In this document: in pieces, positions 1 to 8,120 of the stretch | Layout of the letters: each line of letters starts with the position of its first letter | Position numbering within the stretch: position 1 is the first letter of the stretch | Source: Pseudomonadota bacterium | GTDB lineage: Bacteria > Pseudomonadota > Gammaproteobacteria > Burkholderiales > Burkholderiaceae_C | Direction: 5' to 3' | NCBI GenBank assembly: GCA_022566735.1 | Contig: JADFIG010000027.1 | Location: 1-47,739, forward strand | DNA length: 47,739 nt | Notes under the pieces: model-generated | What the model was told of the DNA's origin: nothing | Database searches by the model: none | What the model saw: the letters and a program-made list of their open reading frames with translations, nothing else | Program-made: the position numbers and the translations under genes

Positions 1-1
1 A

Positions 2-334
2 TGCGAGGACTATCTGGCCATCGCGCCCAAGAGCAATGCGGTCTACATGGCCTACAACCAGGCCAAGGCCTTCGTGAAGAAGGATGGCACGAGGCCGGTG
101 CCCATGCACCTGCGCAACGCGCCGACGAAGCTCATGAAGGAACTGGACTACGGCAAGAACTACCGATATGCCCACGACGAAGAGGGGGCATTCGCGGCCG
201 GCGAGAGCTATCTGCCCGAGGGCATGGCCGAACCGGGTTTCTACCGACCTGTGGAGCGCGGCCTGGAGATCAAAATCGCCGAAAAGATGCGTACACTGCG
301 CGCGCTGAACGACAAGAGCCGGAACAAGCATTAA
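2..334 (+). CDS. rarA: Replication-associated recombination protein A, C-terminal part (partial)
   Basis: Only the 3' end lies in the window: an open frame runs from base 2 to the stop at 332-334, about 110 residues. RarA (MgsA) is a AAA+ ATPase of the clamp-loader type that acts at stalled replication forks. The segments [26 protein letters not shown], and [11 protein letters not shown] followed by SYLPEGM match the conserved C-terminal region of this family as I recall it. The ATPase core is upstream of the window and cannot be judged. A methionine at base 47 lies inside the conserved region and is not the start. The gene ends 62 bases before livH, on the same strand. Confidence 0.85.
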   Translation, partial: CEDYLAIAPKSNAVYMAYNQAKAFVKKDGTRPVPMHLRNAPTKLMKELDYGKNYRYAHDEEGAFAAGESYLPEGMAEPGFYRPVERGLEIKIAEKMRTLRALNDKSRNKH

Positions 335-396
335 TCGCGACAACCTGCCACCCATGGCATGAAGCTTGCAACAAGCAAACGAGTGACAGGTCACAC

Positions 397-1317
397 ATGG
401 ACATCTTCCTCCAACAGATCATCAACGGCCTGGTGCTGGGCAGCATGTACGCCCTGGTGGCCCTGGGCTACACCATGGTCTACGGCATCATCGGCCTGAT
501 CAACTTCGCCCATGGCGAAGTGCTCATGGTCGGCGCCCTCGTGAGCTGGACGGTCATCGGCATCCTGCAGCCCCTGCTGCCGCCCTGGCTGGTGCTGATC
601 ATCGCCCTGCTCATCGCCTGCGCGCTGGCCGCGGCCCTGAACTACAGCATCGAAAAAGTGGCCTACCGGCCGCTGCGCAACAGCCCGCGCCTCGCCCCCC
701 TGATCACGGCCATCGGCATGTCCATCCTGCTGCAGACCCTGGCCATGATCATCTGGAAGCCCAACTACAAGGCCTATCCCACGCTGCTGCCGAGCACGCC
801 CTTCGAGATCGGCACGGCGGTGATCACGCCCACCCAGATCCTGGTGCTGGTGGTCACGGCGATTGCGCTGGCTGCGCTGACCTACCTGGTCAACTACACC
901 AAGCTCGGCCGCGCCATGCGGGCCACGGCCGAGAACCCGCGCGTGGCGGCCTTGATGGGCGTCAAGCCTGACATGGTGATCTCTGCCACCTTCATCATCG
1001 GCGCCGTGCTGGCGGCCATCGCGGGCATCATGTATGCCTCCAACTACGGCACGGCCCAGCACACCATGGGCTTCCTGCCGGGGCTCAAGGCCTTCACGGC
1101 GGCCGTGTTCGGCGGCATCGGCAACCTCGCCGGTGCGGTGGTCGGCGGCATGCTGCTGGGCCTGATCGAGGCCATCGGCTCGGGCTACATCGGCACGCTC
1201 ACGGGCGGCCTGCTGGGCAGCCACTACACCGACATCTTTGCCTTCATCGTGCTGATCATCGTGCTCACGCTGCGTCCTTCGGGCCTGCTGGGCGAACGTG
1301 TGGCCGACCGCGCCTGA
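397..1317 (+). CDS. livH: Branched-chain amino acid ABC transporter permease LivH
   Basis: A 306-residue polytopic inner-membrane protein, one of two permeases of the high-affinity leucine/isoleucine/valine (HAAT) transporter. The N-terminus MDIFLQQIINGLVLGSMYAL and the following GYTMVYGIIGLINFAHGE are the family hallmark. Long hydrophobic stretches account for about eight membrane helices, and the conserved cytoplasmic segment GRAMRATAENPRVAALMG contacts the ATPase. The start at 397 gives the standard N-terminus; a longer open frame upstream overlaps rarA and is not real. It is followed 10 bases later by livM. No binding-protein gene (livJ/K) is present beside it, so the substrate specificity is inferred from the family. 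Confidence 0.93.
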   Translation: MDIFLQQIINGLVLGSMYALVALGYTMVYGIIGLINFAHGEVLMVGALVSWTVIGILQPLLPPWLVLIIALLIACALAAALNYSIEKVAYRPLRNSPRLAPLITAIGMSILLQTLAMIIWKPNYKAYPTLLPSTPFEIGTAVITPTQILVLVVTAIALAALTYLVNYTKLGRAMRATAENPRVAALMGVKPDMVISATFIIGAVLAAIAGIMYASNYGTAQHTMGFLPGLKAFTAAVFGGIGNLAGAVVGGMLLGLIEAIGSGYIGTLTGGLLGSHYTDIFAFIVLIIVLTLRPSGLLGERVADRA

Positions 1318-1327
1318 GGAGCTTTCC

Positions 1328-2413
1328 ATGAAGAACAACAAAATCCAGTGGGTCCTGGGCGCGATCGCGCTGCTGGTGCTTCCGCTGATCCTGCAGTCCT
1401 TCGGCAACGCCTGGGTGCGCATTGCCGACCTGGCCCTGCTGTACGTGATGCTGGCGCTGGGCCTGAACATCGTGGTGGGCTTTGCCGGCCTGCTGGACCT
1501 GGGCTACATCGCCTTCTACGCGGTCGGGGCCTACCTGTTCGCGCTGCTGGCGTCGCCGCACCTGGTGGACAACCTGCCTGCGGTGGCAGCCCTGTTCCCG
1601 CAGGGCCTGCACCTGCCCATCTGGGCGGCCATCCCGCTGGCCGCGGGCGTGGCGGGGCTGGCCGGCGTGCTGCTGGGCGCGCCCACGCTGAAGCTGCGCG
1701 GCGACTACCTGGCCATCGTCACCCTGGGCTTCGGCGAGATCATCCGCGTGTTCATGAACAACCTGGACGCGCCCGTCAACCTCACCAATGGCCCGAAGGG
1801 CATCAACAGCATCGACCCGATCCGCATCGGCACGCTCAACCTGGGCGAGCCCTGGCACCTCGGTGGGTTCACCCTGCCGCCCGTGACCTTGCACTACTAC
1901 CTCTTCCTGTTGATCGTGGTGGGCGCGGTGGTGCTGACCCAGCGCCTGCACGACTCGCGCCTGGGCCGCGCCTGGATGGCCATCCGCGAAGACGAGATCG
2001 CGGCCAAGGCCATGGGCCTGAATGTGCGCAACCTCAAGCTGCTGGCCTTCGGCCTGGGCGCGATGTTCGGGGGCGTGTCGGGCGTGCTGTTCGCCAGCTT
2101 CCAGGGCTTTGTCTCGCCGGAATCCTTCAGCCTGCAGGAGTCGGTGCTGGTGGTGGCCATGGTGGTGCTGGGCGGCCTGGGCCACATCCCGGGCGTCATC
2201 CTGGGCGCCTTCCTGCTGGCCGCGCTGCCCGAGGTGCTGCGCCAGGTGGCCGGCCCGCTGCAGGCCATGACCGATGGGCGCCTGGACGCGGCCATCCTGC
2301 GCCAGCTGCTGATCGCGCTGGCCATGATCGGCATCATGCTGGCGAGGCCGCGCGGGCTGTGGCCCTCGCCGCGCCACGAAGACCGGCTGATCCCCGACGA
2401 GGGCGCGCCATGA
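1328..2413 (+). CDS. livM: Branched-chain amino acid ABC transporter permease LivM
   Basis: A 361-residue second permease of the LIV transporter, predicted inner membrane. The pattern LALLYVMLALGLNIVVGFAG and LLDLGYIAFYAVGAYLFALL is typical of LivM, as are LKLRGDYLAIVTLGFGEIIR and the ATPase-contact region RAWMAIREDEIAAKAMG. The start at 1328 (MKNNKIQ) has a GAGG-like ribosome site just upstream and matches family N-termini; the longer open frame from 1298 would run into livH. The stop overlaps the livG start as ATGA (2410-2413), so translation of the two is probably coupled. The C-terminus GLWPSPRHEDRLIPDEGAP is a short hydrophilic tail. Confidence 0.93.
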   Translation: MKNNKIQWVLGAIALLVLPLILQSFGNAWVRIADLALLYVMLALGLNIVVGFAGLLDLGYIAFYAVGAYLFALLASPHLVDNLPAVAALFPQGLHLPIWAAIPLAAGVAGLAGVLLGAPTLKLRGDYLAIVTLGFGEIIRVFMNNLDAPVNLTNGPKGINSIDPIRIGTLNLGEPWHLGGFTLPPVTLHYYLFLLIVVGAVVLTQRLHDSRLGRAWMAIREDEIAAKAMGLNVRNLKLLAFGLGAMFGGVSGVLFASFQGFVSPESFSLQESVLVVAMVVLGGLGHIPGVILGAFLLAALPEVLRQVAGPLQAMTDGRLDAAILRQLLIALAMIGIMLARPRGLWPSPRHEDRLIPDEGAP

Positions 2414-3198
2414 GCCAGCACGCTTCCCCCTCGGTGCTGCTGCAGGTCGGCGGCGTCAGCAAGCGCTTTGGCGGCGTGCAGGCCCTCAGCGAGGTCGGCC
2501 TGCGCATCCCGCCGGGCCAGGTGCATGGCCTGATCGGGCCCAATGGCGCCGGCAAGACCACCTTCTTCAACACCATCACCGGCCTGGTGTCGGCCGACCG
2601 CGGCCAGTTCGAGCTGGACGGCCGCGCCTACCGGCCCACTGCGGTCCACGAGGTGGCGCGCGCCGGCATCGCCCGCACCTTCCAGAACATCCGCCTGTTC
2701 GCCGACATGAGCGCGCTCGACAACGTCCGCGTGGGCCGCCATGTGCGCACCCGCGTGGGCTGGTGGCAGGCCGTGCTGCGCACCCGCGCCTTCGTGCAGG
2801 AAGAAGCCCTGATCGAGCGCGATGCCCGCGCGCTGCTGGGCTTCGTGGGCCTGAGCGGCCAGGCCGATCAGACGGCGCGCACGCTGAGCTATGGCGACCA
2901 GCGCCGCCTGGAAATCGCGCGCGCCCTGGCCACCGAGCCCAAGCTGCTGGCCCTGGACGAGCCCGCCGCCGGCATGAACGCCACCGAGAAGCTGGCCTTG
3001 CGCGAGCTCATCGAGCGCATCCGCCAGCAGGGCCGCGCGGTGCTGCTGATCGAGCACGACGTGAAGCTGGTGATGGGCCTGTGCGACCACGTCACCGTGC
3101 TGGACCAGGGCCGGGTGATCGCCAGCGGCACACCCGCCGAGGTGCAGCGCGACCCCGCCGTGATCGCGGCCTACCTGGGCACGGGAGCCCACGCATGA
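2410..3198 (+). CDS. livG: Branched-chain amino acid ABC transporter ATP-binding protein LivG
   Basis: A 262-residue cytoplasmic ATPase that powers the LivHM permease. Walker A GPNGAGKTT is near residue 45, the ABC signature-like LSYGDQRRLEIARAL near 158, and Walker B LLALDEPAAGMN near 178 with an H-loop in LLIEHDVKLVMGLCDHVTVL. The LSYGDQRR form of the signature and the AAGMN after Walker B are typical of LivG rather than LivF. It overlaps livM at its start (ATGA) and livF at its stop (ATGA, 3195-3198), as expected for a tightly coupled operon. Confidence 0.93.
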   Translation: MSQHASPSVLLQVGGVSKRFGGVQALSEVGLRIPPGQVHGLIGPNGAGKTTFFNTITGLVSADRGQFELDGRAYRPTAVHEVARAGIARTFQNIRLFADMSALDNVRVGRHVRTRVGWWQAVLRTRAFVQEEALIERDARALLGFVGLSGQADQTARTLSYGDQRRLEIARALATEPKLLALDEPAAGMNATEKLALRELIERIRQQGRAVLLIEHDVKLVMGLCDHVTVLDQGRVIASGTPAEVQRDPAVIAAYLGTGAHA

Positions 3199-3929
3199 GC
3201 GCTTCTTCCCCTTCGATGCCAGCCCCTCTGCTGGCGCTGCGCGACCTGCGCGTGGCCTACGGCGGCATCCAGGCCGTCAAGGGCCTGAACCTGCACCTCG
3301 GCGAGGGCGAGCTGGTCAGCCTGATCGGCGCCAATGGCGCGGGCAAGAGCACCACGCTCAAGGCCATCTGCGGCCTGCTGACGCCCAGCGGCGGCGAGGT
3401 GCGCTACCTCGGCCAGGCGGTGCACGCCCAAGGCCCGTGGGAGCTGGTGGCCCAAGGCCTGGTGATGGTGCCCGAGGGCCGCGGCATCTTCGCGCGCATG
3501 AGCATCGACGAGAACCTGCGCATGGGCGCCCACCTGCGCCGTGACGATGCGGTCGACGCCGACATCGAAGCCGTCTACCAACGCTTCCCGCGCCTGAAGG
3601 AGCGCCACCGCCAGCTGGCGGGCACGCTGTCGGGCGGCGAGCAGCAGATGCTGGCCATGGGCCGCGCCCTGCTGGCCCGCCCCAGGCTGCTGCTGCTGGA
3701 CGAGCCCACCATGGGCCTGGCGCCCATCATCGTCGACCAGATCTTCGCGGTGGTGCGCGACGTCCACCGCCAGGGCGTGACGGTGCTGCTGGTCGAGCAG
3801 AACGCCCAGCGTGCGCTGGAGATGGCCGACCGCGCGTATGTGCTCGACTCCGGCGAGCTGGTCTTGCAAGGCCCGGCGCGCGAGCTGCTGGCCGACCCGC
3901 GGGTGCAGGCGGCCTACCTGGGGGCCTGA
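3195..3929 (+). CDS. livF: Branched-chain amino acid ABC transporter ATP-binding protein LivF
   Basis: A 244-residue second ATPase of the LIV transporter. Walker A GANGAGKSTTLKAICGL is near residue 43, the signature LSGGEQQMLAMGRAL near 145, Walker B LLLLDEPTMGLAPIIV near 166, and an H-loop region VLLVEQNAQRALEMADRAYVL in which Q-N replaces the usual histidine context, as is normal in LivF. It is the last gene of livHMGF. A perfect 12-base inverted repeat starts at its stop codon and may end the transcript. Confidence 0.93.
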   Translation: MSASSPSMPAPLLALRDLRVAYGGIQAVKGLNLHLGEGELVSLIGANGAGKSTTLKAICGLLTPSGGEVRYLGQAVHAQGPWELVAQGLVMVPEGRGIFARMSIDENLRMGAHLRRDDAVDADIEAVYQRFPRLKERHRQLAGTLSGGEQQMLAMGRALLARPRLLLLDEPTMGLAPIIVDQIFAVVRDVHRQGVTVLLVEQNAQRALEMADRAYVLDSGELVLQGPARELLADPRVQAAYLGA

Positions 3930-3969
3930 GGCCGGCCGGGCGCGGCCATGGCGTTGACCCGGCCGGCCT
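3929..3969 (+). terminator. Strong GC hairpin after livF, without a T tract
   Basis: A perfect 12-base inverted repeat: AGGCCGGCCGGG at 3929-3940 and CCCGGCCGGCCT at 3958-3969, with a 17-base loop. The left arm begins inside the livF stop codon. There is no run of T after it, so it is not a classical intrinsic terminator. It could stabilise the 3' end of the liv mRNA or assist termination. Confidence 0.5.
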
Positions 3970-4015
3970 GCCTCGGGTAGGCTGATGCGAGCCCACCCAC
4001 TGCAGGAGCCGCCCC

Positions 4016-4465
4016 ATGCCTGGCCACACCGTCCGCTTCCACCGCGTGTTGCGCGCGCCGCCCGAGCGCGTGTACCGTGCCTTCCTCGATCCGCAGGCCA
4101 TGGCCAAGTGGCTGCCGCCGCACGGCTTCACGGGCCAGGTCCATGAGCTGGACGCGCGGGTGGGCGGGCGCTTCCGCATGTCCTTCACCCACTTCGGCAG
4201 CGGGCACAGCCACAGCTTTGGCGGCGAGTACCTGGAGCTGGTGCCGCACCAGCGCATCCGCCACACCGACGCCTTCGACGACCCGAACCTGCCCGGCACC
4301 CTGCAGGTCACCGTGACCTTCACGCCGGTGTCCTGCGGCACGGCCCTGGACATCGTGCAGGAGGGCATCCCCGAGGTGATCCCGCCCGAGGCCTGCCACC
4401 TGGGCTGGCAGGAGTCGCTGGCCTTGCTGGCCCTGCTGGTCGAGGCCGACATCCCGGCGGGCTGA
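4016..4465 (+). CDS. SRPBCC (AHSA1-like) domain protein
   Basis: A 149-residue small soluble protein. FHRVLRAPPERVYRAFLDPQAMAKWLPPHGF is the usual opening of the AHSA1/START-like (SRPBCC) hydrophobic-pocket fold, followed by VGGRFRMSF and a late EVIPPEACHLGWQESLALLALLVE helix, which in this family reads GWxxxLxxL. Members bind hydrophobic ligands or have unknown roles; no substrate can be named here. A CAGGAG ribosome site lies 10 bases before the ATG. The metallophosphoesterase gene starts 3 bases after its stop, so the two are probably co-transcribed. Confidence 0.8.
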   Translation: MPGHTVRFHRVLRAPPERVYRAFLDPQAMAKWLPPHGFTGQVHELDARVGGRFRMSFTHFGSGHSHSFGGEYLELVPHQRIRHTDAFDDPNLPGTLQVTVTFTPVSCGTALDIVQEGIPEVIPPEACHLGWQESLALLALLVEADIPAG

Positions 4466-4468
4466 GCC

Positions 4469-5242
4469 ATGCGCCTGGCCCTGGTGTCGGACATCCACGG
4501 CAACCTGGCGGCGCTGGAGGCCGTGCGCGCCGACATCCGCCGCCGTGGCGTGGACGCCGTGCTCAACCTGGGCGACAGCCTCTCGGGGCCCTTGCTGCCG
4601 CTGGAGACGGCGCAGTGCCTGATGGCCGAAGGCTGGTTCAGCCTGGCTGGCAACCACGAGCGGCAGATGCAGGCACCGCTGGCCGAGCAGGGCGCCTCGG
4701 ACGCCCACGCCAGCGCGCAGCTGGGCGAGGCCGAGCGCGCCTGGATGGCCGCGCTGCGGCCCTGGCAGGCCTGGTCGGACGAGGTCTTCCTCTGCCACGG
4801 CACCCCTGCGAGCGACGCGGCCTACCTGATGGAAACGGTGCAGCCCGTGGCGCCGGCCCAGGGCGTGCTGCGCATGGCCACGCAGGCAGAGCTGGACGAG
4901 CGCCTGGGCACGCAGGGCGCCGTCCTGAAGGCCAGCCTGATCGCCTGCGGCCACACGCACGTGCCGCGGGTGATGCGCTCTGCCCGTGGCGCCTGCGTGG
5001 TCAACCCGGGCAGCGTGGGCCGGCCGGCCTACGACGACACCCGCCCGCTCTGCCACCGCGTGGAGATGGGCTCGCCCGATGCGCGCTACGCCATCGTCGA
5101 GCGGCATCGCCAGGGCTGGACGGTGTCCTTGCTGGCCGTGCCTTGCGACCACAGGGCCATGGCCGAGCTGGCGCGCCAGCGGGGCCGCGCGGAGTGGGCC
5201 CACGCCCTGCTGACCGGCTTCATGCCGCTGTCGGCCGGCTGA
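4469..5242 (+). CDS. Metallophosphoesterase (calcineurin-like, YfcE/MJ0936 type)
   Basis: A 257-residue protein with the full set of metal-binding motifs of the calcineurin-like phosphoesterase fold: SDIHGN near residue 7, NLGDSLSGP near 33, GNHER near 58 and CGHTHVPRV near 161, followed by VVNPGSVGRP, which is characteristic of the YfcE/MJ0936 phosphodiesterase branch. It probably hydrolyses phosphate mono- or diesters using two metal ions; the natural substrate is unknown. It lies between an SRPBCC gene (3-base gap) and a damaged glycosylase gene (4-base gap) and is likely transcribed with both. Confidence 0.88.
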   Translation: MRLALVSDIHGNLAALEAVRADIRRRGVDAVLNLGDSLSGPLLPLETAQCLMAEGWFSLAGNHERQMQAPLAEQGASDAHASAQLGEAERAWMAALRPWQAWSDEVFLCHGTPASDAAYLMETVQPVAPAQGVLRMATQAELDERLGTQGAVLKASLIACGHTHVPRVMRSARGACVVNPGSVGRPAYDDTRPLCHRVEMGSPDARYAIVERHRQGWTVSLLAVPCDHRAMAELARQRGRAEWAHALLTGFMPLSAG

Positions 5243-5246
5243 CCCC

Positions 5247-5558
5247 ATGCCGCACCCTCGGTCCGTCGACGCCTTGCTGGCGCAGGTGCGGGCCTGCACC
5301 CTGTGCGCGCCCCACCTGCCCCTGGGGCCTCGGCCCGTGCTGCAGTGGCACCCGGACGCTCGCATCCTGATCGCCGGCCAGGCGCCCTTGCTCGCAGGCC
5401 TGCAGCGCGTGCAACTGACGCTGCTGCTGGGACAGTACGCGCAGGCCTGGCACCTGCCTGCGCCGCCGGGGGAGGTGCCCCAGAGCGTCACCGGGCTGGT
5501 GCAGGGCTGGCACGAGCGCCTCCTGGGCCCGGGGCCGCAGGTGCTGCCGCGCGACTGA
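5247..5558 (+). pseudogene. Uracil-DNA glycosylase family gene with internal and C-terminal loss
   Basis: A 103-residue open frame. The N-terminal part (ALLAQVRACTLCAPHLPLGPRPVL, then RILIAGQAP) matches the start of small uracil-DNA-glycosylase-family proteins, where GQAP should be followed by G and about 65 residues carrying the catalytic and 2'-strand region. Here GQAP is joined directly to LLAGLQRVQLTLLLGQYAQAWHL, which in intact relatives lies much later. The usual C-terminal LPHPSPRN motif is also missing; the protein ends at QVLPRD. The frame is preserved across the junction, so a short protein could still be made, but it should be inactive as a glycosylase. The expected intact length is about 190-220 residues. 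Confidence 0.65.
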
Positions 5559-5571
5559 GCCCGCCGAGCGC

Positions 5572-5991
5572 TCAGGCCAGCGCGGCCGTGATCTTCTCGG
5601 CCAGGCCCAGCAGGTGGGCCTTGTCGGCCATCACCGCGGCGTGCGGGCGGCGCAGGTCGGCAATCGAGCCGGGGATGACGTGGATGTGGAAGTGCGGCAC
5701 GGTCTGGCCGGCCTCGGCACCGTTGAGCTGCATCAGCACGATGCCCTCCGCGCCCAGGCCCTTCTTCTGCGCGTTGCCGATGCGGCGCACGGTGGCCATG
5801 CAGGCCGCGGCGGCTTCGTCGGAGAGCTCGAAAATCGTCGTGGCCGGCTCCTTCGGGATCACCAGGGCGTGGCCTTCGGCCTGCGGCATGATGTCCATGA
5901 AGGCCAGGGTGTGGGCGTCTTCATGCAGCTTGATGCAGGGGATCTCGCCGCGCAGGATCTTGGCGAAGATGTTGTTGCTGTCGTAGGCCAT
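5572..5991 (-). CDS. HIT family protein (histidine triad nucleotide-binding)
   Basis: A 139-residue protein of the HIT superfamily, HINT-like branch, which hydrolyses nucleoside phosphoramidates or related nucleotides. The opening NNIFAKILRGEIPCIKLHED and the conserved DIMPQAEGHALVIPKE are typical. The histidine triad is QTVPHFHIHVIP near residues 95-105, with asparagine in LMQLNGAEAGQ before it. It reads on the minus strand 46 bases after the reductase gene and is probably transcribed with it. Nothing in it points to a specific substrate. Confidence 0.92.
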   Translation of the reverse strand: MAYDSNNIFAKILRGEIPCIKLHEDAHTLAFMDIMPQAEGHALVIPKEPATTIFELSDEAAAACMATVRRIGNAQKKGLGAEGIVLMQLNGAEAGQTVPHFHIHVIPGSIADLRRPHAAVMADKAHLLGLAEKITAALA

Positions 5992-6037
5992 GGGGTCTCC
6001 GGTGGATGGGGCGGATCGGTCGCGGATCGGTTGCTGA

Positions 6038-7081
6038 TCAGTGGCCGTGCTTGTCCGCCTCGCTGGTGAAGGCGTCGGCGTAGAAGAACTCGTCGGGCAG
6101 GCCGGCCTGGGCGGTGAAGTCCTGGCGGGCGGATTGCACCATCACGGGCGCACCGCAAGCATAGACCTCGTGCCGTGACAGGTCCGGCAGGTCGGCCAGC
6201 ACCGCCTGGTGCACGAAGCCGGTTCGGCCCGTCCAGGCGTCTTCCGGCTTCGGCTCCGAGAGCACCGGCACGTAGCTGAGCCAGTCGCACTCGGCGGCCT
6301 GTTGCTCGGCCCAGCCGTGCAGGTAGAGGTCGGCGCGGCTGCGGCAACCCCAGTACAGCACGGTGGGGCGGGTGAGGCCCTGGAAGCGCATGTGCTCGAC
6401 GATGGCCTTGATCGGTGCGAAGCCCGTGCCCGAGGCCAGCAGCACGACCGGGCGCTCGGAGTCCTCGCGCAGGAAGAAGGTGCCTTGCGGGCCTTCGACG
6501 CGCAGGATGTCCTTCTCCTTCATGCCCCCGAAGACGTGGTCGGTGAACAGGCCGCCGGGCATGTGGCGGATGTGCAGCTCCAGCCCGTTGACGCCGGCTT
6601 CCTTGACCAGGTGCGGCGCATTGGCCATGGAGTAGCTGCGGCGCACGCCGTCTTTCAGGATGAATTCGATGTACTGGCCGGCGCGGAAGCCGAACTGGTG
6701 CGTGGCCGGCAGCTGCAGGCGCAGCACCATGACGTCGGGGGCGACGCGCGTCAGGCTGGTCACGCGGGTGGGCATCTTCACCACCGGGTGGTCGCCCAGG
6801 CCCACCACCTGGCGGGCTTCGATGACCAGGTCGGTCTGCGGGGTGGCGCAGCAACTCAGCATCCAGCCTGCGGCTTCTTCCGCGGCGCTCAGGGCCTTGG
6901 CCTGGTGCGCGCCATGGATGACGCGGCCTTCGAGCAGCTTGCACTTGCAGGAGCCACAGGCGCCGTCCTTGCAACCATAGGGCAGGCCGATGCTGGCGTG
7001 GAGCGCGGCGCTCAGGACGGTCTCGTCGCGCGGCATGTCGAAGGTGCGGCCGCTGGGCTGGAGGGTGACCTGGAAACTCAT
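6038..7081 (-). CDS. 2Fe-2S ferredoxin / flavin reductase (CDP-6-deoxy-glucoseen reductase-like)
   Basis: A 347-residue electron-transfer protein with two parts. The N-terminal plant-type 2Fe-2S domain has cysteines at about 37, 42, 45 (GCKDGACGSC) and 77 (LSCCATPQ). The C-terminal ferredoxin-NADP-reductase-like part has a flavin-binding RRSYSMAN motif, GTGFAPIKAIVEHM for NAD(P), and a terminal region YACGAPVMVQSARQDF. In Burkholderiales such proteins are commonly named CDP-6-deoxy-delta-3,4-glucoseen reductase, but no CDP-sugar pathway genes are nearby, so a general oxygenase-reductase role is equally possible. The start at 7081 (MSFQVTLQPSG) is chosen because the open frame upstream has no homologous character. 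Confidence 0.85.
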   Translation of the reverse strand: MSFQVTLQPSGRTFDMPRDETVLSAALHASIGLPYGCKDGACGSCKCKLLEGRVIHGAHQAKALSAAEEAAGWMLSCCATPQTDLVIEARQVVGLGDHPVVKMPTRVTSLTRVAPDVMVLRLQLPATHQFGFRAGQYIEFILKDGVRRSYSMANAPHLVKEAGVNGLELHIRHMPGGLFTDHVFGGMKEKDILRVEGPQGTFFLREDSERPVVLLASGTGFAPIKAIVEHMRFQGLTRPTVLYWGCRSRADLYLHGWAEQQAAECDWLSYVPVLSEPKPEDAWTGRTGFVHQAVLADLPDLSRHEVYACGAPVMVQSARQDFTAQAGLPDEFFYADAFTSEADKHGH

Positions 7082-7214
7082 TCGCAAAACCTTGGAGGAA
7101 GCCTCGGGGAAACTCGGGACAGGTGCAGACAGGCGGCGCAAGCGCCGACAATCCAGCCTGTCGATTTTCCCCCATCCCGCGCGCCGCCTGCGTCACTTCC
7201 CCCATCTGCCTGAC

Positions 7215-8120
7215 ATGACACCCGCCCGCACCGCCTTGCCCTCGCGCTTTCGCCGCAGCCGCGTGCTCATCGTCGGCTGTGGCGACGTGGGGCTGCGGGC
7301 CGCGCGCCTGCTGCGGCCGCGCTGCCGCGTGCTGGCCCTGACCTCGTCGGCCGCGCGCGTGGCGGAGTTGCGTGCGCAGGGCCTCACACCCTTGCTGGGC
7401 AACCTCGACGAGGCCCGCACCCTGGCTCGCTTGGCCGGCCTGGCGCCGCGCGTGCTGCACCTGGCGCCGCCGCCATCGCAGGGGCGGCACGACCCGCGCA
7501 CCGCCCGCTTGCTGCAGGCCCTCGCCCGGCGCGGGCATGGCGCTGGCCGCTGGCGCGCCCTGGTCTACGGCAGCACCAGCGGCGTCTACGGCGATGCCCA
7601 GGGTGCCTGGCTGGACGAAACCCGCGCCCCCGCCCCGCAGACCGAGCGCGGCCACCGCCGCGTCGACGCCGAGCAGCGCGTGCGGCGCTGGGGGGGCACC
7701 ATCCTGCGCATCCCCGGCATCTACGCGCTCGACCGCGTCGGCGGCGACCCGCGCGAGCGTGTGCGCAAGGGCACGCCGGTGCTGGCTGCGGCCGACGACG
7801 TCTTCACCAACCACATCCATGCCGACGACCTGGCGCGGGCCTGCGTGCTGGCGCTGTGGCGCGGTCTGCCCGGCCGCGTGCTCCATGTCTGCGACGACAG
7901 CGTGCTGCGCATGGGCGATCACTTCGACCTCGTGGCCGACCGCTGCGGCCTGCCGCGTCCGCCCCGGCTGTCGCGCGCCGAAGCGGCGGCCGTGCTCAGC
8001 CCGGTGCAGATGTCCTTCCTGAGCGAGTCCCGCCGGCTGCGCAACGCGCGCATGAAGGCCGAGCTGGGCCTGGCGCTGCGCTACCCCACCGTCAGCGAGG
8101 GGCTGGCGTCTTTGCCTTGA
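7215..8120 (+). CDS. NAD-dependent epimerase/dehydratase (extended-SDR, YeeZ-like)
   Basis: A 301-residue Rossmann-fold protein. The nucleotide-binding glycine pattern is VLIVGCGDVGLRAARLL near residues 17-33. The region YGSTSGVYGDAQGAWLDE, then a downstream RIPGIYALDR and FTNHIHADDLARACVLAL follow the atypical SDR family close to YeeZ/GalE-like proteins. The substrate is unknown. The start at 7215 gives an N-terminal extension of about 15 basic residues; the open frame extends further upstream but lacks similarity. It is divergent from the reductase gene and converges with nth, overlapping it by 29 bases at the 3' ends. Confidence 0.85.
   Translation: MTPARTALPSRFRRSRVLIVGCGDVGLRAARLLRPRCRVLALTSSAARVAELRAQGLTPLLGNLDEARTLARLAGLAPRVLHLAPPPSQGRHDPRTARLLQALARRGHGAGRWRALVYGSTSGVYGDAQGAWLDETRAPAPQTERGHRRVDAEQRVRRWGGTILRIPGIYALDRVGGDPRERVRKGTPVLAAADDVFTNHIHADDLARACVLALWRGLPGRVLHVCDDSVLRMGDHFDLVADRCGLPRPPRLSRAEAAAVLSPVQMSFLSESRRLRNARMKAELGLALRYPTVSEGLASLP

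Noticed and set aside
1..396. N-terminal extension of livH from base 1
   Set aside because: It lies in another frame over rarA and lacks similarity; livH has a family-standard start at 397.
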